This document shows positions 12,451 to 25,900 of a stretch of DNA of 64,000 bases, piece by piece. Within the stretch, counting starts at the first letter, position 1; every line of letters begins with the position of its first letter. A model generated the notes under the pieces. It was not told the origin of the DNA, made no database searches, and saw only the letters and a list, made by a program, of their open reading frames with translations. Source of the stretch: Liolophura sinensis (Eukaryota; Mollusca; Polyplacophora; Chitonida; Chitonidae); the NCBI RefSeq assembly GCF_032854445.1, contig NC_088300.1, positions 43,517,682 through 43,581,681 on the forward strand, read 5' to 3'. A program made the translations under genes and the position numbers.

Positions 12451-12739
12451 TGCAGTGAGGGTAATTTTAATGGGTTGGTTGTTGTGCTGTGTAAAATAGT
12501 AACAAAGATAGTGAAATACAGATGTGCACAATTTCTGACAAATGTCACATCAGCATATCGTTAACAGATAAAAAGAACCATAGTTAACTTACTTACATGA
12601 ATATATAGACTCCCACAATCTATGAACTATGAAACAAGACCTATGGGAATCAAATAAAATCACAAAAACATGCGCATTTTTCAAGTCCGTTGTTGAGAAT
12701 TCAACTGCCAGGTTTATCTGCCTGTCTTGGACATAGATT

Positions 12740-13075
12740 ATGTGGTCAACGTGATAACAAGACAAGGGATTAAACCCGAGTCGAGTCACACCAAAGACTT
12801 TAAAAAATACTACTTGTTGCTGCCTTGCATGGCACTGAGCAGTGAGAGATTAGAACAAGGAAACAGGACTGGTTGGCCCAGTGGCCATATAATGTGACTG
12901 GGCGGGGTGTCATGTGTCATGTCTTTGGCAGTGATGCCTGCAATTTAGTGGCATGGACTCGCCCTGCCACAAGAAGACATGAGTACATGTACACACACCT
13001 AATGACTCGTTGTCATCATATTACTGATAAAAAAAAGTATGACGTTAAACCCAGCCAACATACATACATAGAGCA
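12740..13075 (+). repeat. SINE family 2, nearly full length
   Basis: Starts in the head region before AACCCGAGTCGAGTCACACC and runs through TATAATGTGACTGGGCGGGG and GGACTCGCCCTGCCACAAGA to TGACGTTAAACCCAGCC with a (CATA) tail. Confidence 0.8.
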
Positions 13076-13079
13076 TGAC

Positions 13080-16000
13080 ATCAAAAACAAATTATCAGCA
13101 AAGGAAGGCAACACCTTCGGCTTTTCCTCTGGTCCTGTATATTATGACTGTGTTTTATAGTTTTGAGTTCAGTGAGTTGACAGAACTTATTTGTTAGGAT
13201 AGTGAGTAATTTAGATAACTTCAAATTTCATCCAACAAAGTTACTCATTTTGCATGTTTCTTGAAAGTTATAATTGATCAGTGAAGAAAGGACTTGCATG
13301 CATATGTAGGTGCTCTCATGATTGTTTGGAAGATAGATGATACTATTGGAAAAATGTATGTAAAGTTCTGTCAACAATAGTGATATATTATAATGTGACA
13401 TTTATTTCTTTAAAAAATGAACATTTAGGTTATTGACAGTATTATGGTATTGTTATGCAGTGCATCCATTTCCTGAACCATAAATGGTTTACAGCTTTGT
13501 ATTTTGGCTTACTGCTATGTATGTATGTACATGAATGATTTGTATATAATATTAAAAGGTCACCCAACATACAATGTACCTGATTGTTAGGCTACAATGT
13601 ATACTAATGTATTGTAATGTATACAAGTTAGAGACCCTGACACATCATCACAGGTTTTTTCAAACTGTATCTAAGGGCTGTCTGACCCTGCGTATAGGTG
13701 GTCATAGATTGACCTTCCAACTTAGAGAGCAGTTTGTATTTTGGTGACTCAGAACATCAGGCTGCAATTGTAAGCATTCATGTGGCCACTGGTTTTAGTC
13801 AATCTACGTGGGCTTGTGATCGCTGGAGTTGAACATGTGTGTTTCTGTGACTGGTAGCGTCCAGTTGTTGTGTGCTTATGTGTACTTCAATATATGGTTT
13901 GGTAATTTGGTCTCTGTTCTGCATCACCTGTAACACATCACATCACAGTCACTTTGCTATGTCAGTGCTATGTCACAGGTACAGAGAGTCAGTAACAGTC
14001 GAACTACATGTACCCATATCAAAAGCTTTGTCAAGAACTTTAGGCCTGTACTCAGATGCTTTTGATTGCATGTGGGCTTACATCCTCTCTCCTGAGACAG
14101 AGGACTGTACATGTAGCTGTAGGTCTAGACAACCGCTGGTAGAGTAGTACGGTCTGACGTGGAGAGAGAAAGCTTACATCCAGCTTTACTCTATGTTCTC
14201 ACAGTATACTTGTAGCTCTAGTAAGGAAGAGGGTGTGGCCTGTCCACAACGAAATAACAGTATATGTTCTAGCATGTATTTCAGCTTGTTTAGAGGAATA
14301 ACACTTGATCTTTTGTTTTCCTGTTACTGCACGCATGTTATTTTATCCCCACATTGGAACTCATTATTTTAATATTTACCAGAATTTGTCACTGAAGCTG
14401 AGATTATCATAAAATTTAGCCAATATCATGATAATTAAAAATGAAAATTGTTACATGTGTGGGGCTCACAAGAATTTTCTAAAACATTTTGACAAGAACA
14501 AGGAATCAAGAATGATTGGCCTTACATGAAAGAGAACCCCTGTCCAGGTACACACAGGACAACAGCTTCTACTTGTATATTTCCATAAAGATGTACCTCT
14601 ATTTTCTGTATGCTGCCTTGTTATGGCCTTGACAGTCCCTGTTACTCCAGAAGCCAGCCCTTTATGAAAAATAAACATTAACCCACGATTTCCCAAAACA
14701 TTTTTGTAGGCCCTCTATTAGGTGGAGTGTCTGCCAGGTTTCCTGGCACCACAGTCGTGTCCGCTGTTGCATTAGTGAAATATGTTGAGTATGGCCTAAA
14801 CATGAAGGCACAAATATATAAATACATGTTGGGTGGAGTGTATTACAGTACGGATGTTTTGTCCCTCTTTCTCTGTCCAGGTTCTATCTCCATTTGTTTT
14901 GCAGTTGGTTTTTGTACATAGATGTGTAGAGATGACAAAGTGTCGCCAATGTATGTGCAATAAAAATGGGGATATATTTGTGTCTGCTTATGTTGGGTTC
15001 TCTTGAACTCAGTCCTGTTGTCACACAGCTTCAGTTTCCTACCACTGAGACAGTGCCCTAGATTTATTGACTTATCAAGGTAACATGTACAGTAAGACTT
15101 GTGAGTCATAAATCCAGTAGGTCATTGCATTCTTTTCTTCAGTATTTAAAGGATTTGGAACCATCCAGTCTTTTGTGATCCAGGTGTGCATGTATTTTAA
15201 CATTCTGGGGATTGAACTTCAGACTAGGTTACTTTGCAAACAGCCTATTCTCATATCTGGATGTCCTTGTAGATGTATAGTAGCTGATGTTTTTGACCAT
15301 TTCTAGTCTAATTACATTTGATTTCCAGAGTGAACCCTATACATCTACAGGAGAGACAGTGCTTGTGTGTTGATATCACGTATAAATGAACTGTGCGGAA
15401 AGATTTTCTTGTTTTGAGAACCCCTGCACTTATATATATTTGTACGCTATAATTTGGTGTTGTAAACAACACCAACGTAAATTACCATTTAGAATGTCTA
15501 GTCCCAAGGCTTACGTGACCAGGCTGGGCGTCCTAATGGACTTGTGATTGTGATTGTATTAACACAGATTTTGTAGCAGTAAGGCCTGCTGATAGTACAT
15601 ACACTGTTTGTGTAGGCATGGACTGGTATGTAGATTGCCGAGTTCATGATTGGCTCTGATTGTCTCTACGCAGACCACACAGTGGACTGTCATTACCTAT
15701 GTCTGTAGTATATGCTCTGCTGGACAACCTGTCCATTCTGCGTTACCAGTAACAGCAAAAAAAATGGGTTTTGGTTTTTATAGATCAAGTTTTACTGGAA
15801 AAATGATGATGTGGGAATATTTTTTGATCTGTTTCAAGCACTACATAAAAAATTTTTGTTAAAGGATTAAAAACAATTGTTGATGTTTAAAAAGAAAGTT
15901 TTGATTTACCGTCAGCTGTTTGTGAACGTCCAGAGAAAGCATTTTGACTTCTTGAATAATGAAAACTGAGTATTTTAAAAATTTTTGATGTACATGTACA

Positions 16001-16970
16001 TTTTAAACTTTCTTTTTACAATAAGGTTGGTACATGTATTATTTTGACAGCTTGAAGCTTTGATGTACATGTAGTTGTAGGAATGTTGCTATAATGAACA
16101 ACCGACACAAACAAAGTTGCCATGGGTAATGGCTACAGTGCTTTATTAAGTTATTCATATATGTTATATGTAGCGCTCGCACTGCAGTTCTGACGGTTTG
16201 TGTGCCTATAGACCGCAGGCTAGACTGTTAGACATGTGCCAGTTTGTGGTGCAAAACTCCCATGATTAGTGGTTTAATTTATGGTGGAATGTTTGTGTGG
16301 GCCTGGTCTGAATACTAAAGCATGTTGGTGTGTGTGGTGGGAGGGTGGGGGGAGGGGGCATTGGGCGCATGGTCTGAGTGGGAAAGTAGTGGGTTCAGAA
16401 TGATGGATGGGCGTGTCAGTGAATAGTGCTTATATCTCCAGTCTTGGGTTTTAATGTCTTTCTGTGTGTGTGGGGGGGGGGTCTTTTTAAGCTGACTACA
16501 TTTATTCACTTAAGACAATATAAAATGTAAAAAATAAATAACCTTTTCCAAGAAGATTTAAAAAAAAAAATAAAATAAAGCAGCGATAACCTTATACATG
16601 GCCTCGTATATGTCTATAATACAACACGAGATGCCTAGTCTTTGTGGGAACTAGGACATGCTGTATCTAAGTCACTGCAATATATGTCCTTGACCTCTAG
16701 CCTCATACAATACTGGGCTCATATTTCATCCTGCATTTAGTGTTCAAATTATTATATACATCAGCAAAACAGTTCTGTCAGAAAACCAGGAAATCAGATG
16801 TAGGTAATGGCAGAACAACTGCCCAGTGGGCAGTCATGATTATTTCAATTTTACTTGTGTGGTGAAATATTGGAGGAAATCCTGATATATCATCCCTTTT
16901 TATAAAAATGAAGATGGATATTAATTGGTACACATATTACATAATTTATGAGAGTTGCTAGCCATCACCT
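13080..16970. other. Long gene-poor stretch with a G-rich island
   Basis: AT-rich DNA with many ACATGTA words and no supported gene. A G-rich run at 16325-16365 (GGTGGGAGGGTGGGGGGAGG and on) could fold into a G-quadruplex, and a second G run lies at 16470-16482. No long tandem repeat until 16974. Confidence 0.5.
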
Positions 16971-16973
16971 GAA

Positions 16974-18570
16974 TTGTATGGATACCAGTACTGACAGTGA
17001 TAATATATGATACGTCTACAGAGTTGTATGGATACCGGTACTGACAATAATAATATGTGATACATCTACAGAGTTGTATGGATACCAGTACTGACAATAA
17101 TAATGTATGATACATCTACAGAGTTGTATGGATACCGGTACTGACAATAATAATCTGTGATACGTCTACAGAGTTGTAATAATATGTGATACATCTACAG
17201 AGTTGTATGGATACCGGTACTGACAATAATAATATGTGATACGTCTACAGAGTTGTACGGATACCAGTACTGACAATCATAATATGTGATACATCTACAG
17301 AGTTGTATGGATACCAGTACTGACAATAATAATCTGTGATACGTCTACAGAGTTGTAATAATATGTGATACATCTACAGAGTTGTATGGATACCAGTACT
17401 GACAATAATAATATGTGATACCTCTACAGAGTTGTATGGATACCGGTACTGACAATAATAATATGTGATACGTCTACAGAGTTGTACGGATACCGGTACT
17501 GACAATAATAATATATGATACGTCTACAGAGTTGTATGGATACCGGTACTGACAATAATAATCTGTGATACGTCTACAGAGTTGTAATAATATGTGATAC
17601 ATCTACAGAGTTGTATGGATACCAGTACTGACAATAATAATATGTGATACCTCTACAGAGTTGTATGGATACCGGTACTGACAATAATAATATGTGATAC
17701 GTCTACAGAGTTGTACGGATACCGGTACTGACAATAATAATCTGTGATATGTCTACAGAGTTGTAATAATATGTGATACATCTACAGAGTTGTATGGATA
17801 CCAGTACTGACAATAATAATATGTGATACATCTACAGAGTTGTATGGATACCAGTACTGACAATAATAATATGTGATACATCTACAGAGTTGTATGGATA
17901 CCAGTACTGACAATAATAATATGTGATACGTCTACAGAGTTGTACGGATACCGGTACTGACAATAATAATCTGTGATACGTCTACAGAGTTGTAATAATA
18001 TGTGATACGTCTACAGAGTTGTATGGATACCAGTACTGACAATAATAATATGTGATACATCTACAGAGTTGTATGGATACCAATACTAACAATAATAATA
18101 TGTGATACGTCTACAGATTTGTATGGATACCAGTACTGACAATAATAATCTGTGATACATCTACAGAGTTGTATGGATACCGGTACTGACAATAATAATA
18201 TGTGATACATCTACAGAGTTGTATGGATACTGGTACTGACAGTAATAATATGTGATACATCTACTGAGTTGTATGGATACCAGTACTGACAATAATAATA
18301 TGTGATACATCTACAGAGTTGTATGGATACCAGTACTGACAATAATAATATATGATACATCTACAGAGTTGTGTGGATACCAGTACTGACAATAATAATA
18401 TGTGATACATCTACAGAGTTGTATGGATACCAGTACTGACAATAATAATATGTGATACATCTACAGAGTTGTATGGATACCAGTACTGACAATAATAATA
18501 TGTGATACATCTACAGAGTTGTATGGATACCAGTACTGACAATCATAATATGTGATACATCTACAGAGAA
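16974..18570 (+). repeat. 50-bp satellite with 29-bp deleted units and higher-order structure
   Basis: About 29 full 50-bp units (GTTGTATGGATACC(A/G)GTACT, then GACAATAATAATATGTGATA and CATCTACAGA) plus five short units lacking 21 bp. Short units begin at about 17171, 17350, 17579, 17758 and 17987, so they are spaced 179, 229, 179, 229 bp. That makes a 408-bp higher-order repeat. Each short unit follows a unit with the variant AATAATCTGTGATA. The right third has no short units. Confidence 0.95.
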
Positions 18571-18741
18571 CTGTAAAACCTGAATGGAGCGGCTTCTAGA
18601 CTGATAGGACACCTTCATACTACATATTGGATAGGGCTCTTTCATACCACATGTTGATTCACCTGTCATTGCATTTTCAATTTCAATACACATACATAAA
18701 TGCATATAGACACGTTGTTACCTGTATTTCAATAAGTTCGC

Positions 18742-19085
18742 AGGTGCAGGCTGTGGTCTAGCGATTAAAAGTGCTTGTCTTTCAGTTGGTAGGACGTATA
18801 AGATACTGGTTCAAACCCAGCCATGGACAGAGAATTTGTAGCTCTGCCCACTCTCACTGCTTGTGGGCTGTGAGTGTCAGTCAACGACACTCGGACTAAA
18901 ATTTGTTGAATACTGCTTGTCTTCCACCAATGTGCTGCGTATATCTGCATTTGACACGGAAGGTTTGTCAGTAAGTTTGCCAAAGGTCAGTGGTTTTCGC
19001 TGAGCACATTTTTCTCCATCTGTGAAACTTCACTGCTGTTATATAGGTTAAAAATTGTTGAATATGGCACTGTAACAATGAGCAG
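18742..19085 (+). repeat. tRNA-derived SINE, family 3, near full length
   Basis: The head has an A-box-like TGTGGTCTAGCGATTAAAAG and a clear B box GGTTCAAACCC at 18810-18820. The body holds GACACTCGGACTAAAATT and AGTAAGTTTGCCAAAGGTCA and ends in GTTGAATATGGCACTGTAA. Partial relatives lie near 9.6, 10.9, 25.1, 29.8 and 49.4 kb. Confidence 0.8.
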
Positions 19086-19986
19086 ATCAATGAAGCTGGG
19101 CATACATGTAGATCAACTTGCGATTATAAGCAACATCAGTGTTGAGCGAGGTGTAATGCCGTTTGTGTATCACAAAATACATGAAGGTTGGCAAGCTCAC
19201 TTAGATTGACTAAAGCCAGTGCCCGATTGGATGCTCCTAGCTGTCTCCAGTTGCCAAAACCCCTGTTGCTCCTACTTACAATTAAGGTCAATCTTCTCCC
19301 AGTTTTAGTTCCTAACACTGGGTTTTATAAAACGTTATATTATTTGTCATTTGAGTGTCATCAAACATGCTGTGTTACAAATGTATGTGTTTATACGGTC
19401 AGTGTGTTTATGCACTGGTGTGAATATGTACATGCGACAAGCCAATCATTGTCCTTCATGTCAATGTTTTCCATGCACTTCTCACTTATCAATACATGTA
19501 ATGCATGTAACCCCCAAACCCCCTGAGGAGAGTAAGTGGTCAGAAATACTTGTGGCTGTTTGCACCATTTAAAACCTCTTGTATTCAATCCCCTGGCTTT
19601 ATTTATGGTTTCAGAGCCAAACCAGTATGTATTGGTAATTTAGTATGCAGATGTATACATGTATAAATTTATAACAACAAAAATCTGCTGTTTATAAATT
19701 AAAATAGATCAATCTTGTTTATTATGACACATGTGCTATTGATGATGGCCAGTGGTTTGAACAGTTTGCATCCTCTATTCACGTGTCATTGACCTGCCAG
19801 GTTACTCAGGGTTGAGCGAACTCTAGGATGAAAGCAGCTACCTCATTAGCATATCGACATCTGTTGTCTGGGTTTGGATACCTGTGCCAGGTAAGCTGGG
19901 CAGGTGACAGTTGTACAGGTAATGTGTAAGAATAAAGTCAGCTCTGCAGCTTTGTGGCGTTGCTCAGAAAACAAAATAATACCAAG
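19086..19986. other. Upstream region of the cytochrome b5 reductase gene
   Basis: The promoter and 5' UTR should lie here, but I cannot place a TATA box or initiator with confidence. No repeat of note was seen. The sequence just before the start codon, CCAAGATG, has a purine at -3. Confidence 0.4.
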
Positions 19987-22900
19987 ATGACGGACGCAGA
20001 TTCCAAAAGCTCGGTAAGATTACTTGCAAATTTGTACTTTTCACACCTGACAAATACGGTAAAGATCATTGACCTCTATGTAAGTGTAGTGTTTGACAGA
20101 AAAGTGTACAAAATACATGTAGGTGCATTTGTAAACAGTACTGATGTAGATGGTTGGCATTGTATCAGTGCCTCAAAGGATTGAAAATGATGCTTGACAT
20201 GTTAAGTGATGCTGTCTTGGAATAATGCTGGTGAGCATGAATGTTTTTTGATGATGAGCAGTGGTAAGGTACTGAGAATCCAGTGTTCTTTTCCCTCTTG
20301 TTTTGAGCAACATTTAGTTTTACAGGTGCTTTTTGAAACACTAGTTCAGGGTTCAGAAGCTTTGTAGCCCATGTGCAAAAAAGGCACACCCACTAATATT
20401 TTTCTAATACGACTCCCTTTAGTTATGGCATATCCAGTATGCAGCCTGTAGACAAAGGTTCTTTGCCTTAGCAATGTTACATGTACATGACAATTTGTTT
20501 GGTTTCAGACTGTGCCCATCTTAGTGGGGGTGGGCGTGGTCACAGTCACAGCAATCTTAGCCAAGGTCTTCTTGTTCGGGGGCAAGAAGTCCAAGAAGTC
20601 TCCAGTCACCCTAGAAGACTCCACCATCAAGTACCCATTGAAGCTTGTGGACAAAGAAGTGAGTGGCTTATCTCCCCTTGTGCCATGCCTGTCATTGTTT
20701 AGCAAAGGAAAGCCAATAGTCTCCGGGTTTGTGAAGATTGGAGAATACAAACACCTTAACTACAATCATATTCTGGCATGGAGGTACATGTATTACATTC
20801 ATGGGCTGTACAGCAGTTTTTATTTTGTTCATACTCATTGAACTGAAAAATAGTTACAATCAATCCTTAATTGTTCAAATCATGTCATTAACTGTATGCA
20901 TGTTGGATGTCAACATAAAAAAAATATATATATAAAAAGTATAAAAACTCATGAGACGAATAAATCTAATAAGTATGATTGGCTGCAACCTTCTCAAGAG
21001 ATCTGTCAGTTACCTGTCAAGGTATATGTATGACCAGTGGTTTTTACCGCCAATAAACCTCACTGCAGCATTGCAAGGGAAATTTTCTGGAGTAGAGCAT
21101 GAATGCCAGTCAGGTGAGAAGAAGTCATTTAATCTGTTCCTATTGGTGTTTGACAGGAGGTGAGCCATGACACCCGGAAGTTCCGCTTCGCCCTGCCCTC
21201 CCCTGCCCACATTCTTGGTCTACCTGTGGGTAAGTGCAGAGCCTCATCATCCCTCAGCCCATCATCTCCATATATACTTGTATGCTACAAATCAGGTGGT
21301 AGCAAGTACTGAACATGTGCAACAAATATGGCTTTCAGTGATATTTCCTTTGTATTTTGTTACTCTTTTCACATGATAGTGTATTTGCTTATTGACATAA
21401 GATTGCATGCATTGTATAATAGCTTTATACAGGAGAACAAACATACCCTATTCTAAAGAAATTAACCCTGGGGATTTGTGACCAATATTGGAAATTAACC
21501 ATGGGAATTTGTGACCAGTATTGGAAATTAACCATGGCAATTTGTGACCAGTATTGGAAATTAACCATGGAAATTTGTGACCAGTATTGGAAATTAACCA
21601 TGGGAATTTGTGACCAGTATTGGAAATTAACCATGGCAATTTGTGACCAGTATTGGAAATTAACCATGGGAATTTGTGACCAGTATTGGAAATTAACCAT
21701 GGAAATTTGTGACCAGTATTGGAAATTAACCATGGGAATTTGTGACCAGTATTGGAAATTAACCATGGCAATTTGTGACCAGTATTGGAAATTAACCATG
21801 GGAATTTGTGACCAGTATTGGAAATTAACCATGGGAATTTGTGACCAGTATTGGAAATTAACCATGGCAATTTGTGACCAGTATTGGAAATTAGACATTC
21901 TGATCTATAAAAATCTGACTAAATCGAGACAGCATGTACTCTTTTGGTGAGTGAAGAAAAGAGATGCAGGCATGGGAAGTTCCCGTCTTTTTATGGCTGA
22001 AAAGATCGTTTCTGAGATTGGCACAAATCCGAGAAGAAAATTTAGGGCGGGTGGACTCAGTTTGGTAAGAAGGGTCATCATTTAATAATTGATTTGACTT
22101 ACATGTATTTTCTTGTGTCGGGTGTCCACTTCAGCCGGTTTGTGTCCAAAATCCTGTAGTACCATAAACCAGTAATGTTGTTGTCGTAATTGGAGGCACC
22201 TTGTTCACAAAAGACCGATGCCATACTTTGCAACGCACAACTGTGTGCTCTTTCCACGTGTATACAAGACTATGAGCAAGAGTATTTCGGTTTTCAGTAG
22301 TCGTAAAATCAGAAACAGTCAATTTGAGGCAGGAAGCATCGTGTTTCAGGTACAGTAGTGGTTAATTCTGTGCCAAACAGTGGCTGCTATGTTTGGATTT
22401 TGTTTTTGTCAAATCAGATAAAGTCAGATAATGTGAAAAGTTCGTTTCTCTAACTACGGAGTGCTGGTGGTGTGAAATCATAGCATTATACTATCATGCT
22501 GCCAGACAATGTCCCCATGCTGGAAAAGTTTTGTAAAGTTGTTCCCCTTTAGCGGGTTAACTTGTCTGGATTTATTAGACGGGACAGTAGTATCATACAT
22601 GTAATGATGAGAGCGATCAAGGTTTCCATGTTCAGACCTTTTTTTACATCATACCAGCCATAAGATCACTTGTCATGCACAGAAATATACAGTTTTCAAC
22701 AACCCGATGGATTTGTTTGTTTGTACTGGAGTGCTCAATCTACTGTAGCTTGTTAACAATTAACATCAGTAATACTATAGATTATTGTGGAGAATTTTAA
22801 TAACAGCTTTGAAAAAGATGTTCCTGTGCAACTGTGTATCAGAAGCATCAGAATTGCCTGTATTCTCAGCTGGATTGACTTATCCTCATGGTCTTAGCCT

Positions 22901-25900
22901 ATAGGTATGTGTGACAGGCTCAGGGTGGGGACACTGGTCATGTTATACTCTTTTATAGGCCTCAGCCTAATATTAGGTATGTGAATAAACTACTAACATA
23001 TAGGTCATGTATCCTTAAGCCGGAGTAAGATATCATTTTGCGAGATTAAATAAATTCTTTAAAAGAAAACCAAAAAGAATCATGTGTACAGGAATTTTGA
23101 ACACTGTATACACTCAGTTGAAAGTCTTGAGAACTTTGTAGTTTCCTAGTTGTTGTTCTCCTTAACAAAATTAAACATTACACCTGTAATACATTAGGGG
23201 TGTACACATTATTCTCTATTATAGCTACATGTGCTACATACCAGGAGACCCTTAACAGTTGATACCCCCCCTCCCTAACACAGACACTTCCACTGTAGAC
23301 AGGGACACCGTGACACAGCTGTGCTGGCTGACTTAGCGATGTGCACAGGTACTAACGATCACAGGTGCCCAGTTGTTCTGCAGAAATGCTGTTCAGGATC
23401 AGGTAGTCTTACCAGTACTGTAAGTGTATTTACATATTCACACAAATCTACACCATGCATCCTCAGAATTCTACCAGACTTTAAAACAGTACATTTACAT
23501 GTATGTAGGCATGCAGCATTTGAAGCTGCTATCATTATTAGCATCTTTAATATTTGAGTAGATTTGCATTTAAATTTAAGTTTTGCTATCCCAGACCTCC
23601 CAGGTTTTTGAATATGTAAAAAATTTAAATTTTAACAACTGTTTGGATAATTGGCAATTTTCAGTTGTCAAGACAACAGACATATACATGCAGAATTTCC
23701 TTTTAATAAAATGTTCTTTGTACATGTTTATAACATGTTTAGTTGTAAATCTGATCATGAACTGGACCATGTAACATTGGTATACATCAAACTGTCCCAA
23801 ATATGCAGTTATTTAATAATGCTCTACTTCACTATCGGAGGGTCACAGGTGGTTGGTACTGTTTACTGTATAATGGGGGAAATGTGAAGTTATTAATATA
23901 TGTACATGCAGCTTGATGTGTAGATGTTGACATGTCAACCATGGTGTGTGTATATATATATATATATATATATGTGGTGCACTCCAGCTGCACTGTATAG
24001 AAAGATGGATGCAGCTTTTTGTTATCCAGGTAGTATACATAAGCTACAAATAAGCTATCAAATCCCAACTGAGATGATTGATAATGGCATTTCTGTAGGC
24101 TGTTTTAATATCATTGGGATTCTGATATTAAATCCAAACACAGGTGTCCTCAAAATGTGAAAAAAAAAATACACAGTACTGAAAGACAATGATTTTATAG
24201 TGTTGGTTATCGTTCAAAAAGCGGCTATATCGACAGGGTTCTCTGGATGATGCCATGTTGATGTTTTGTGTGGTACATTGTGTAACGTAAGCGAAGAGAA
24301 ACCTGGTTGAGAGGCTTTGTTTCCAGCAAGCTATGCCTGAATATTTACAATGCACACGCTCCCTCTCGGGCCATACGTGGGAAGGTCTGTCAGCAACCTG
24401 CGGATGGTTGCGGGTTTCCCCAGGCTGTGCCCGGTTTCCTCTCACATAATGCTGACCGCTGTCGTATAAGTGAAATATTCTTGAGTAGGGCATAAAACAC
24501 CGATCAAATAAATAAATAAAATACAATGTACGCTAGTTGAATTAGTGCATGCCATGACCTTATAGAATGTATGATCATGAACGTAGTCATCAAAACAGTA
24601 ATCAAGGTCAAAAATCAAGATCTGTGCCCAGTGTGAGATGGGTTTTTCAAGTCCTTACCGAATATGTTTTACCCATAACCTTGATAACAGTGGTATAGGT
24701 TAATGGTTGTTCACTAGAAAACACCTGGCTGACAACCAGATTGAGTGTGTGTGTGATCACTGTGTTTAGGTCAGCACATCTACCTGAGTGCCCGTATCAA
24801 TGGGGAGCTGGTTGTGAGGCCATACACACCTGTGTCCAGTGATGATGACAAGGGATACATGGACCTGGTCATAAAGGTAATGTTTCATCTGCTACACTCC
24901 TCTCTCGGGTGAACACAATTGCTGCAATTTAGCTTTAAGATGTGTCAATATGAATGCCTTCTCAGAGGTATCAACTCTGAGACGCAATTTTAATGGGATT
25001 GCAATTTTACTACATGTAGTGCACTTAGAGAGGCCAAAATGTTTCAGCTGTAGCTTTAAGTCAGGAGGTTTATCAAGTAAATGTAACTGTGGAAGGTCAG
25101 TGGTTTCCTCCACCAAGAAACCTGACTGCCATCATATACATGGACATGAAAATTCTTGAGCACAGTATTAAACATGAACCAAATAAATACATAAATAACA
25201 CACACATAGGTATGGTGTGCAGATTTCTTGATTGCCAAAGCTTCAGTGACAGTGTAAAATAAAACGAAAAATTATCATAGGTAATAACTTGTTAGGATTG
25301 GAATATTCCATATTCTCTAACAGATTTACATGTACTTATGATGTCATATAATGATATATGGTGATTTTTCTTTTTGCTCCATCATGTTGTTTGATCTACC
25401 TGATCTGCTATAATGGTGGCCACCGTCGTAGAAGTGAAATATTCTTGAGTACGTCGTAAAACAACCAATCAGATAAATAAATAAAATAAAATGTCATGGA
25501 GCCTTCATGACCATGTTGAAAGACAGCTTTCTGATATTTTCCAGTGTGCAGTGTGTCATCTCCATATTTCTCATCTACCACTGTTTTGTTGCAGGTGTAC
25601 TTCAAAAATGTGCACCCCAAGTTCCCTGACGGGGGGAAGATGTCTCAACACCTGGAGTCCATGAGCATCGGGGATTACATCGATGTGCGGGGACCCAATG
25701 GGCTGCTTAAGTACTCTGGAAAAGGTAAGCTTTAAGCGGAGCTGTTGGCTGATTCTGCGGCCATCTGTGCACAGAGTATAACCTTCGGTTTATGTTCTTA
25801 ACCTTGTACCACGCAAAACCCACTTTTTATAGAACTTCGTTGAAAGACAACAAAGAAAATAAATGGATGCAGGCAGTTCTGTTTGGGAAAGTAACCCATG

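Noticed and set aside
16974-18570. Regular 50-bp array considered as a CRISPR
   Set aside because: Whole units are repeated with no unique spacers, and the genome is eukaryotic.
21425-21950. Repeat-rich open frames of 140-157 codons on both strands
   Set aside because: The 33-bp unit is a multiple of three and has no stop in several frames; the array lies inside an intron of the reductase gene.
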